Below are positions 32,551 to 38,929 of a stretch of 38,929 nt of DNA, piece after piece (within the stretch, counting starts at the first letter, position 1; each line of letters starts with the position of its first letter). The DNA comes from Caulobacteraceae bacterium. GTDB lineage: Bacteria > Pseudomonadota > Alphaproteobacteria > Caulobacterales > Aquidulcibacteraceae. Where the stretch lies: contig WRPF01000024.1 in NCBI GenBank assembly GCA_009773335.1, forward strand, positions 1 through 38,929, in the 5' to 3' direction. The notes beneath the pieces are model-generated. The model was not told where the DNA came from and ran no database searches. It saw nothing but the letters and a program-made list of their open reading frames with translations. Made by a program: the position numbers and the translations under genes.

Positions 32551-35346
32551 GTGCGGCTCAGTTGGAACGAAATCAGAGTGCGGGCGAAGGCCTTCGCCGA
32601 CGAGTGGGCGAGCGAGACCTACGAGCACGGCGAGGCCAAGAGCTTCTACGACGACCTCTTTCAGGTGTTCGGAGCCCGCCGACGCGGCTCAGCCAGCTTC
32701 GAGGCGCGGGTCAAATTGGCGGGCGCCCGCAACGGTCGGATCGACCTCTTCTGGCCCCGGGTTCTGGTGGCCGAACACAAGAGCGCCGGCGGCGATCTCA
32801 TCCGCGCCCGCGATCAGGCCGTGAACTACCTGACCGGCATCAAGAACGAGGAACTGCCCCGCTACATCCTCGTCTGCGATTTCCAGACCTTCGATCTCCT
32901 CAATCTGGAGACTGGCGACAACGCGGTGTTCACCCTCGCGGACCTTCCGAAGCACGTCGAGAAATTCGGCTTCATCATCGGCGTCGAGAAGCGCACGTTC
33001 CGGGATCAGGACCCCGTCAACATCCTCGCCGCCGAGCTGATGGGCAAACTTCACGATGCGCTGGAAGCGTCGGGCTACACCGGCCACGATCTCGAACGAC
33101 TGCTGGTGCGCCTGCTGTTCTGCCTGTTCGCGGACGACACGGGCATATTCGAGCCGCGCGGCATCATGGAGGACCTGATCCGCACCCGCACAAGCGAGGA
33201 CGGCGCCGACACCGGGCAATGGCTGGCCAACCTGTTTCAGGTACTGGACACGCCCAAGGACAAGCGGCTGAAAAACCTGGACGAGGACCTCGCCCAGTTT
33301 GACTACATCAACGGCAACCTGTTCGCCGAGCGCCTGCCGATTGCGCAGTTCGACGCAAAGATGCGAGCGCTGCTTCTGGAAGCATGCAGTTTCAACTGGG
33401 ATGCAATCTCCCCGGCCATTTTCGGCTCCCTTTTCCAGTTCGTCATGGCGCCGGTGGAACGCCGAAAGGAAGGCGCGCACTACACAAACGAAAAGTGCAT
33501 TCTCAAAGTCATCGAGCCGCTGTTCCTTGATGATCTGCGTGCGGAGTTCGCGCATATCAGCGGCCTCAAGCGAGATCGCGACAACCGCCTGCGCGCGTTC
33601 CACGACAAGTTGGCCAGGCTGACCTTCTTCGACCCCGCTTGCGGATGCGGCAACTTCCTCGTCATCGCCTACCGCGAAATTCGCGCCATCGAGATCGAAT
33701 TGCTGAAGCTGCTTTACGCGGATATCTACAACCGGCCCGGCTACACGCGATCCGACTTCAAGTTCAACGTCGGCTCGCTGACGAAACTGAGCGTCGATCA
33801 GTTCTACGGCATCGAACTGGGCGAATTTCCTGCGCGCATCGCCGAAGTCGCGCTCTGGATGATGGATCACATCATGAACGGCCGGCTCTCCATTGAGTTC
33901 GGCGAGAACTACGCCCGCATCCCCTTGCGCCAGTCGCCGCACATCAAGCACGGCGATGCACTGGAAGTGGATTGGGAAACGGTACTGCCCGCCGAGCAAT
34001 GCAGCTATGTGATGGGCAATCCGCCGTTCATCGGCGCCAAGATGCAGAGCGAGGCGCAGCGCGCGCAGGTGCGCCGCATCGCCGATCTCGGCGGGTCCGG
34101 CGGCACGCTCGACTATGTGGCGGCGTGGTTCATCAAGGCGGGTGAATATGCCAAGGGCGGAACACCGCGCATCGCATTCGTTTCCACCAATTCGATCACG
34201 CAAGGCGAACAGGTGGCGCAGCTCTGGCCGGTGCTGTTCGACCACTGCGGACTGGAGATCGCCTTCGCACACCGCACGTTTGCATGGGAAAGCGAGGCCC
34301 GCGGCAAGGCGCACGTGCACGTGGTGGTGCTGGGCCTGACGCGCGCGGACGATGAGCCGAAGGATAAACGACTCTTCTCCTACGACGACATCAAAAGCGA
34401 TCCCGTAGAGAGCCGGCACGCGGGGCTTTCACCGTATCTGCTTGATGCGAGCAGACTGGCTGATCGCCACTTAGTAATTCTTGGTGCCGCATCTCCTCCC
34501 CGACACTTGGCCTCGCTCTACAATGGGAACATCGCCGCTGACGGCGGCAGCCTTGTATTTGAAGAGTCAGAACGGCTGAGAATATTGGATGCGGAACCCG
34601 ATCTGGCTGATCTGATTCATGAGTTCCTGGGAGCAGAGGATTTGATCCAAGGCAGCACGCGTTACTGCCTTTGGCTCGTCGACTGCCCGCTAACCCGCCA
34701 GTCGAGCAGCCTCGTGCTAAGACAAAAACTTCATGCCGTGCGAACCATGAGGCTAGCAAGCACCAAGGCCGCCACACGCGATAAGGCCAACTCACCTGCG
34801 CTCTTCACCGAACGCCGACAACCAACAGAGGGACGCTACCTAGCAATTCCTCGCACCAGTTCCGAGCGGCGCCCCTACATACCGATGAAATTTCTCAGCG
34901 CGAACGTGATAGCCGCAAACGATTTGCAGATTGTTCCGAACGCCACGCTCGGCAACTTCGCACTTTTGACCTCGCGCATGCACATGGCTTGGATAGAGAT
35001 AACTTCGGGCAGGCTAAAAAGCGATGTTCGCTACTCGGCGAAGTTTACACACAATACCTTTCCAACGCCCGATACCCCCAGCTTGAGCAACTTGGAGCAT
35101 CCCGCCCAAGCCATTCTTGACGCCCGCGCCGCGCACCCCAACGCCACGCTCGCCGATCTGTACGACCCCGATCTCATGCCCGCCGACCTGCGCAATGCGC
35201 ACCGCGATCTCGATCTGGCGGTGGACAGGCTCTATCGCCGCGAGCCGTTCGACAGCGACCGCGCGCGGGTGGAGCACCTGTTCGGGCTCTACGAAAATCT
35301 CGCCGCGCCGCTGATCGCGGCGTCGCGGGCGAAACGGAAGAAATAG
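32551..35346 (+). CDS. MmeI-like type IIL restriction-modification enzyme (nuclease-methyltransferase fusion)
   Basis: One 931-residue chain carries restriction and adenine methylation, as in MmeI. The N-terminal domain (LSWNEIRVRAKAFADEWASE, then RIDLFWPRVLVAEHKSAG) contains D-X9-E-X-K at about Asp65, Glu75 and Lys77, the same spacing as the MmeI nuclease. A helical spacer follows. The methyltransferase domain has motif I DPACGCGNFL (about residue 361) and the catalytic motif IV NPPF (about 490). Target recognition (about 630-850) and a C-terminal helical domain complete the chain. GTG 32551 has GAGGGG six bases upstream and gives the usual LSWNEI start; GTG 32545 is the alternative. Such enzymes need no separate modification gene. 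It lies opposite to the ribosomal operon. Confidence 0.93.
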   Translation: MRLSWNEIRVRAKAFADEWASETYEHGEAKSFYDDLFQVFGARRRGSASFEARVKLAGARNGRIDLFWPRVLVAEHKSAGGDLIRARDQAVNYLTGIKNEELPRYILVCDFQTFDLLNLETGDNAVFTLADLPKHVEKFGFIIGVEKRTFRDQDPVNILAAELMGKLHDALEASGYTGHDLERLLVRLLFCLFADDTGIFEPRGIMEDLIRTRTSEDGADTGQWLANLFQVLDTPKDKRLKNLDEDLAQFDYINGNLFAERLPIAQFDAKMRALLLEACSFNWDAISPAIFGSLFQFVMAPVERRKEGAHYTNEKCILKVIEPLFLDDLRAEFAHISGLKRDRDNRLRAFHDKLARLTFFDPACGCGNFLVIAYREIRAIEIELLKLLYADIYNRPGYTRSDFKFNVGSLTKLSVDQFYGIELGEFPARIAEVALWMMDHIMNGRLSIEFGENYARIPLRQSPHIKHGDALEVDWETVLPAEQCSYVMGNPPFIGAKMQSEAQRAQVRRIADLGGSGGTLDYVAAWFIKAGEYAKGGTPRIAFVSTNSITQGEQVAQLWPVLFDHCGLEIAFAHRTFAWESEARGKAHVHVVVLGLTRADDEPKDKRLFSYDDIKSDPVESRHAGLSPYLLDASRLADRHLVILGAASPPRHLASLYNGNIAADGGSLVFEESERLRILDAEPDLADLIHEFLGAEDLIQGSTRYCLWLVDCPLTRQSSSLVLRQKLHAVRTMRLASTKAATRDKANSPALFTERRQPTEGRYLAIPRTSSERRPYIPMKFLSANVIAANDLQIVPNATLGNFALLTSRMHMAWIEITSGRLKSDVRYSAKFTHNTFPTPDTPSLSNLEHPAQAILDARAAHPNATLADLYDPDLMPADLRNAHRDLDLAVDRLYRREPFDSDRARVEHLFGLYENLAAPLIAASRAKRKK

Positions 35347-35388
35347 TAGACCCGTTGACAGCCCCCGTCCGCCGCGCCGAGTAGCGCG

Positions 35389-36249
35389 ATGGCGCGCATT
35401 CTCATCCCCCTGCCGCAACGCGACTTCGATCCGACCGAGGCGGCCGTGCCGTGGCGCATCCTGTCGCGCGCCGGGCACGACATCACGTTCGCCACCCCGG
35501 ACGGACGGCCGGCGGCGGCCGATCCGGTCATGGTCACTGGCGTCGGGCTCGACCCGTGGGGCTTCCTGCCGATGGTGCGCGGACTGGTGCTCTTCGGCCG
35601 CATCCTGCGCGCCGACCCGCGCGGGCGCGCGGCCTACGCCGAGATGATCGCGAGCCGGGCCTTCCAGGCCCCGATCGCGTGGGACGCGATCGATCCCGAC
35701 GCGTTCGACGGGCTCGTGCTCCCCGGCGGACACCGGGCGCGCGGCATGCGCGAATTTCTCGAAAGCAAGGTGTTGCAGCGCGTCGCGACGGCGTTCTTCC
35801 GCGCGCAAAAACCTGTCGGCGCGATCTGTCATGGCGTGTTGCTGCTCGCGCGCAGCATAGATGACACGACCGGATGCTCGGTGCTCTGGGGGCGCAGGAC
35901 GACGGCGCTGACGTGGCGGCTCGAACGGAAGGGCAATGCGATGGGCAATGCCTTGCGCTTCTGGGACCGCGACTATTACCGGACCTACCGCGAGGCGGCG
36001 GGCGAGCCACCGGGCTTCATGTCGGTGGAACAGGAGGTCACGCGCGCGCTGAAGGCGCCGTCCGATTTCCTCGACGCCGACGCGCACACGCTCAAGGGAA
36101 AGCGCAAGCTCTCCGGACTGGCGCGGGACTCCGAGACGGATGCGTCGCCCGCGTTCGTCGTGCAGGACGGCGTCTATGTTTCGGCACGGTGGCCCGGCGA
36201 CGCGCACACGTTCGCAAACACGTTCGCGGCGCTCTTCAAATCAGGTTGA
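35389..36249 (+). CDS. DJ-1/PfpI family (type 1 glutamine amidotransferase-like) protein
   Basis: The 286-residue protein has the DJ-1/PfpI fold: ARILIPLPQRDFDPTEAAVP at the N-terminus with an acidic residue in the usual region, GLVLPGGHRARGMREF, and the nucleophile elbow VGAICHGVLLLARS with the reactive cysteine followed by His. Members act as glyoxalases, peptidases or stress chaperones; this long form with a helical insertion (about residues 55-90) resembles hypothetical DJ-1 homologues of unknown activity. It stands 42 bases after the restriction-modification gene on the same strand and converges with nusG 24 bases away, so it shares the insertion with that gene. Confidence 0.88.
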   Translation: MARILIPLPQRDFDPTEAAVPWRILSRAGHDITFATPDGRPAAADPVMVTGVGLDPWGFLPMVRGLVLFGRILRADPRGRAAYAEMIASRAFQAPIAWDAIDPDAFDGLVLPGGHRARGMREFLESKVLQRVATAFFRAQKPVGAICHGVLLLARSIDDTTGCSVLWGRRTTALTWRLERKGNAMGNALRFWDRDYYRTYREAAGEPPGFMSVEQEVTRALKAPSDFLDADAHTLKGKRKLSGLARDSETDASPAFVVQDGVYVSARWPGDAHTFANTFAALFKSG

Positions 36250-36273
36250 TCGTTGTGCGGGAGCCGATGGGCC

Positions 36274-36810
36274 TCAGCGCATCTTCTCCACCTGCGCGTA
36301 TTCCAGGTCCACGGGCGTCGCGCGGCCGAAGATGGAGACGGCGACCTTCAGGCGGCCCTTTTCCTCCTCGACCTCTTCCACGAGGCCCTCGAAGGACTGG
36401 AACGGGCCATCGGTCACCCGCACGCGCTCGCCGATGTCGAACGAGATCACCGGGCGCGGACGCGAGGCGGCGGCCTGCTCCACTTCGCCGAGGATGCGTT
36501 TGACTTCCGTGTCGCTGACCGGCTGCGGCCGGTTCTGCTGGCCGAGGAAGCCCGTGACCTTCGGCGTGTTCTTGACGAGGTGATAGGCCTCGTCGGTCAT
36601 GTCCATCTTTACGAGGACGTAGCCGGGGAAGTGCCGCTGCTCGCGGATCTTCTTCTTGTTGCGGACGATCTCGGTGACCTCTTCGGTCGGCACGCGGATG
36701 TCCTCGAAGGCTTCTTCAAGCCCCTGCCGCGCCGCCTGGTCGCGGATCGCCTCGGCGACCTTCTTCTCGAAGTTCGAGTAGGCGTGAACGATGTACCAGT
36801 GATGCGCCAT
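36274..36810 (-). CDS. nusG: Transcription termination/antitermination factor NusG
   Basis: NusG binds RNA polymerase and couples it to Rho or the ribosome. The 178-residue product has the NGN domain (HHWYIVHAYSNFEKKVAEAI, FPGYVLVKMDMTDEAYHLVK) and the C-terminal KOW domain (IGERVRVTDGPFQSFEGLVE). It is 13 bases after secE. Its 3' neighbour is the convergent DJ-1-like gene instead of rplK. Confidence 0.98.
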   Translation of the reverse strand: MAHHWYIVHAYSNFEKKVAEAIRDQAARQGLEEAFEDIRVPTEEVTEIVRNKKKIREQRHFPGYVLVKMDMTDEAYHLVKNTPKVTGFLGQQNRPQPVSDTEVKRILGEVEQAAASRPRPVISFDIGERVRVTDGPFQSFEGLVEEVEEEKGRLKVAVSIFGRATPVDLEYAQVEKMR

Positions 36811-36823
36811 GTCGGTTCAGAAC

Positions 36824-37069
36824 TCAGGAGGGCAGGATGAAGCCGATAGCCCAGCGGATGAGGGCGTCGACGATGAAGAAGAAGATGGCGGCCGCCGCGA
36901 CCATGATCATGACCATGATCGTCGAGACGGTGACTTCCTGACGGGTCGCCCAGGTCACGCGCTGACCTTCCTGGCGGACCTGACGGAAGAACTCGAAGGG
37001 GTTCTTGGCCTTCAGGCGCTCGCTGCCGGGGGTTGGGCTGTCGTCGCGATCGTCCGTCGTACTGGCCAT
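36824..37069 (-). CDS. secE: Preprotein translocase subunit SecE
   Basis: SecE is the small essential clamp subunit of the SecYEG channel. The 81-residue product is the single-membrane-span form: a charged N-terminus, NPFEFFRQVRQEGQRVTWAT, TRQEVTVSTIMVMIM and one hydrophobic helix. ATG 37069 follows AGGACAGGTA and gives the normal length; longer frames are not supported. Confidence 0.96.
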   Translation of the reverse strand: MASTTDDRDDSPTPGSERLKAKNPFEFFRQVRQEGQRVTWATRQEVTVSTIMVMIMVAAAAIFFFIVDALIRWAIGFILPS

Positions 37070-37140
37070 TACCTGTCCTTCACGTGGAATGCCGCCGGCA
37101 GTCCGGCGCACTCCCTCAAATAGTCACTCACACGGGCCGA

Positions 37141-37216
37141 TGGCAGGGGCGGAGGGACTCGAACCCACGACACCCGGTTTTGGAGACCGGTACTCTACCA
37201 GCTGAGCTACACCCCT
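37141..37216 (-). tRNA. tRNA-Trp (anticodon CCA)
   Basis: On the minus strand the acceptor stem AGGGGTG/CGCCCCT, D arm with AGCTCAGCTGGTAGAG, anticodon stem CCGGT/ACCGG with loop CTCCAAA (anticodon CCA) and T arm GGTTCGAGTCC form a full cloverleaf with encoded CCA. It precedes secE as in most bacteria. Confidence 0.98.
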
Positions 37217-37276
37217 ATCGCTGACGGATATGATCCGGCAGCGGGCGGTCGCCTTCGGCTCTTTGCGAAGCAGGGC

Positions 37277-37305
37277 TTATGCCCGAGCGTCTTTCCCTCG
37301 GCAAG
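37277..37305 (-). promoter_or_regulatory. Predicted promoter of tRNA-Trp-secE-nusG
   Basis: On the minus strand CTTGCC (37300-37305) and GCATAA (37277-37282) are 17 bases apart, about 60 bases before the tRNA. The -35 box is identical to the one predicted for rplJ. Confidence 0.6.
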
Positions 37306-37330
37306 GCCGCTCGCAGCCCCGCATGCGAAA

Positions 37331-37354
37331 CGGTCCCGGCGCAAACCGGGACCG
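37331..37354 (-). terminator. Terminator after the DUF2807 gene
   Basis: CGGTCCCGG and CCGGGACCG form a perfect 9-bp stem with a six-base loop, followed on the minus strand by TTTCGC. It separates the DUF2807 gene from the tRNA-Trp promoter. Confidence 0.75.
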
Positions 37355-37385
37355 TTCTTCCTGGACCGGGGCGCGGCGACCCCGC

Positions 37386-38414
37386 TCAGTCTATCGTGAT
37401 CGGCCCGACGTGCACGGATCCCGAGCCCATCACCGCCTTCTGCACGCCGCCGGCGACCGAGACGACCTGCACGTCGCCCGAACCCATGATGCTGGCGTCC
37501 ACCGCCGCCGCCGGGCCGCGCACGGTCACGTCGCCGGAACCCATGATCGCCACCTCAAGCCGGCCGACGCCCGATGCGATGTCCACGCTGCCGGAGCCGG
37601 CGATCGAGATGTCCGCATCGGCGACCGCGCCGCCCGAGATCAACACGTCGCCGGAGCCTGCGATCGAGACCTCCAGCGGTCCGGTGAGCGAGGCCGCGGT
37701 CACGTCGCCAGACCCGGCGACGGACACTTCGAGCTTTTCGCCCACTGCGCCGAGGGTCGTGTCGCCGGAGCCCGCCGCCGACACCGACGCCGACTTCGTC
37801 GCGCCGACGGTCACGTCGCCGGACCCGGCCGAATTCAGGTCAAGCGCGCCCGCCACGTCCGCCACGGTCGTGGGGCCGCATCCCGTGAACGCGAGATCGG
37901 CGCTGGCGGAGGGGCCGACGTCCGTCCGCGCCGCGCCGCCGACGGAGAGATCGACCGCGCGCGGCACACGCGCCGTGATGACCGGCATCTCCGCCTCGTC
38001 CACCTCGCCGACGCCGTTGACGGAGACTTCAAACTTGCCCAGCCGCGTGTTGCAGTGGCGGATGCGGCGATCGAGGCCGCCGTCCACCACCAGCACGCCG
38101 CCGTCCATCCGCACCCGCGGCATGGCGAGGGCGCCCGGATTGGCGATCTCGATGGAAATGTCCGCGCGGTCTTCCGGCAGGATCTTCACCACCGCGACGG
38201 CGTCGCGGATCTTCAGTTCCGTGGCGGCGTAGGTCGTGGCGGCGATGTTTGTCGCCACCCCGGAGCCCTTGGCCTGCGCCGGCCCGCCCCCGCCGCCCCG
38301 GTCGCCGATCTCGAACCGGAAACCCTCGCCATCGCTCACGCCATGGCCGAAATAGCCGCCTACGGCGATCAGGACCGCCACTGTCACCGCCGCACCAATC
38401 ACGAACCGCTCCAT
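37386..38414 (-). CDS. Head-GIN (DUF2807) domain protein, membrane-anchored
   Basis: The 342-residue product has one N-terminal membrane helix ([20 protein letters not shown]), a glycine-rich linker and a long repetitive domain in which AGSGDV/MGSGDV recurs about every 20 residues, as in DUF2807 putative auto-transporter adhesin/head-GIN proteins that fold as a beta-helix. Four cysteines at most are present (for example RHCNTRL, TGCGPTT). The family's role is unknown; it often goes with PspC-domain proteins. ATG 38414 has GGAGG seven bases upstream; longer frames lack it. The gene sits between tuf and tRNA-Trp in the same orientation but with its own terminator. Confidence 0.88.
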   Translation of the reverse strand: MERFVIGAAVTVAVLIAVGGYFGHGVSDGEGFRFEIGDRGGGGGPAQAKGSGVATNIAATTYAATELKIRDAVAVVKILPEDRADISIEIANPGALAMPRVRMDGGVLVVDGGLDRRIRHCNTRLGKFEVSVNGVGEVDEAEMPVITARVPRAVDLSVGGAARTDVGPSASADLAFTGCGPTTVADVAGALDLNSAGSGDVTVGATKSASVSAAGSGDTTLGAVGEKLEVSVAGSGDVTAASLTGPLEVSIAGSGDVLISGGAVADADISIAGSGSVDIASGVGRLEVAIMGSGDVTVRGPAAAVDASIMGSGDVQVVSVAGGVQKAVMGSGSVHVGPITID

Positions 38415-38525
38415 CTTCTGCCTCCCGCCTGGTCCGAACGCACGTTCGCGCCCTTGCCGGCATTCAGGAACGGGATGCGGCCGGGGGCGTGTCTGGATGC
38501 ACCCTAGACCGGAAAAGACCACAAT

Positions 38526-38558
38526 TGAAAAAGGCCGCCGGGTCGCCCCGACGGCCTT
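38526..38558 (-). terminator. Terminator after tuf
   Basis: On the minus strand AAGGCCG-T-CGGG and CCCG-G-CGGCCTT form a GC-rich stem with loop GCGA, followed by a run of T. It lies about 25 bases after the tuf stop. Confidence 0.9.
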
Positions 38559-38583
38559 CTGTCTGTGCGAGGAGGCTTTGGGC

Positions 38584-38929
38584 CTACTCGATGATCTTGG
38601 CCACGACGCCGGAGCCCACGGTGCGGCCGCCTTCGCGGATGGCGAAGCGCAGGCCCTGGTCCATGGCGATCGGGGTGATCAGCTCGACGGTGATTTTGAT
38701 GTTGTCGCCCGGCATCACCATCTCCACGCCTTCCGGCAGGTTGCAGATGCCGGTCACGTCGGTGGTGCGGAAGTAGAATTGCGGACGGTAGTTGGTGAAG
38801 AACGGCGTGTGCCGGCCGCCTTCGTCCTTGGTGAGGATGTAGGCTTCGGCCTCGAACTTCTTGTGCGGCTTGATGGAGCCGGGCTTCGCCAGCACCTGGC
38901 CGCGCTCGACGCCTTCACGGTCGATGCCG
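38584..38929 (-). CDS. tuf: Elongation factor Tu, C-terminal fragment (partial at window edge)
   Basis: The open frame enters from the right edge and encodes about the last 115 residues of EF-Tu: [67 protein letters not shown] and the terminal [14 protein letters not shown]. This covers domain 3 and the end of domain 2. EF-Tu delivers aminoacyl-tRNA to the ribosome. The GTPase domain is outside the window. Confidence 0.98.
   Translation of the reverse strand, partial: GIDREGVERGQVLAKPGSIKPHKKFEAEAYILTKDEGGRHTPFFTNYRPQFYFRTTDVTGICNLPEGVEMVMPGDNIKITVELITPIAMDQGLRFAIREGGRTVGSGVVAKIIE

Noticed and set aside
32689-34419. Minus-strand frame of 576 residues opposite the restriction-modification gene
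   Set aside because: Shadow of the MmeI-like gene, whose nuclease and methyltransferase motifs are all on the plus strand.

Overview
The window is a GC-rich piece of an alphaproteobacterial chromosome. Evidence for this is the ATP12-type F1-ATPase assembly chaperone, the crcB-rluC pair, a Caulobacter-type CC0125/CC1285 lipoprotein, rpoB and rpoC products of alphaproteobacterial length (1364 and 1405 residues), and promoter candidates of the alphaproteobacterial CTTGNC-N17-G(C/A)(T/A)ATA kind. A Caulobacterales or Hyphomonadaceae-like host is my best guess from gene content; no species can be named.

Left part (1-9125): the tail of a probable RluA-family pseudouridine synthase, a lipoprotein, the fluoride channel CrcB and an RluC-type pseudouridine synthase are followed by three minus-strand genes (one Excalibur-domain protein, two DUF805 membrane proteins). 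Then come a HAD phosphatase, an unknown membrane-anchored protein and ATP12. A lysine/alanine-rich mini-protein is followed by a zeta-toxin-like P-loop kinase, which meets a signal peptidase I gene tail to tail. A propionyl-CoA carboxylase beta subunit gene closes the block.

Middle part (9122-20160): an AT-rich gene for a membrane/coiled-coil protein overlaps the pccB stop codon and is followed by a dense cluster of four inverted repeats (10037-10418). Next are two unknown or poorly known genes (one DUF2200), a pair of inverted REP-like elements (11908-12071), an unknown gene overlapping a UPF0114 (YqhA) gene, and a PadR-PspC operon with a clear palindromic operator. Further on lie a lipoprotein, a MaoC-like hydratase, MsrB, a lipoprotein/Tat-type S9A oligopeptidase, a SRPBCC/GyrI-like protein and tRNA-Gln.

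Right part (20332-38929, mostly minus strand): this is the classical transcription/translation super-cluster, read right to left: tuf (partial), tRNA-Trp, secE, nusG, rplK, rplA, rplJ, rplL, rpoB, rpoC. It has recognisable promoters, an L10-type leader, an rplL-rpoB hairpin and terminators. Two breaks are notable. A DUF2807 'head-GIN' protein gene sits between tuf and tRNA-Trp. Between nusG and rplK, usually neighbours, lie two opposite-strand genes, an MmeI-like type IIL restriction-modification enzyme with an intact D-X9-E-X-K nuclease motif and a DJ-1/PfpI-family protein, plus a small same-strand membrane protein. This restriction-modification insertion into an essential operon is the most interesting feature. 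No CRISPR array, phage, transposase or rRNA gene was seen.
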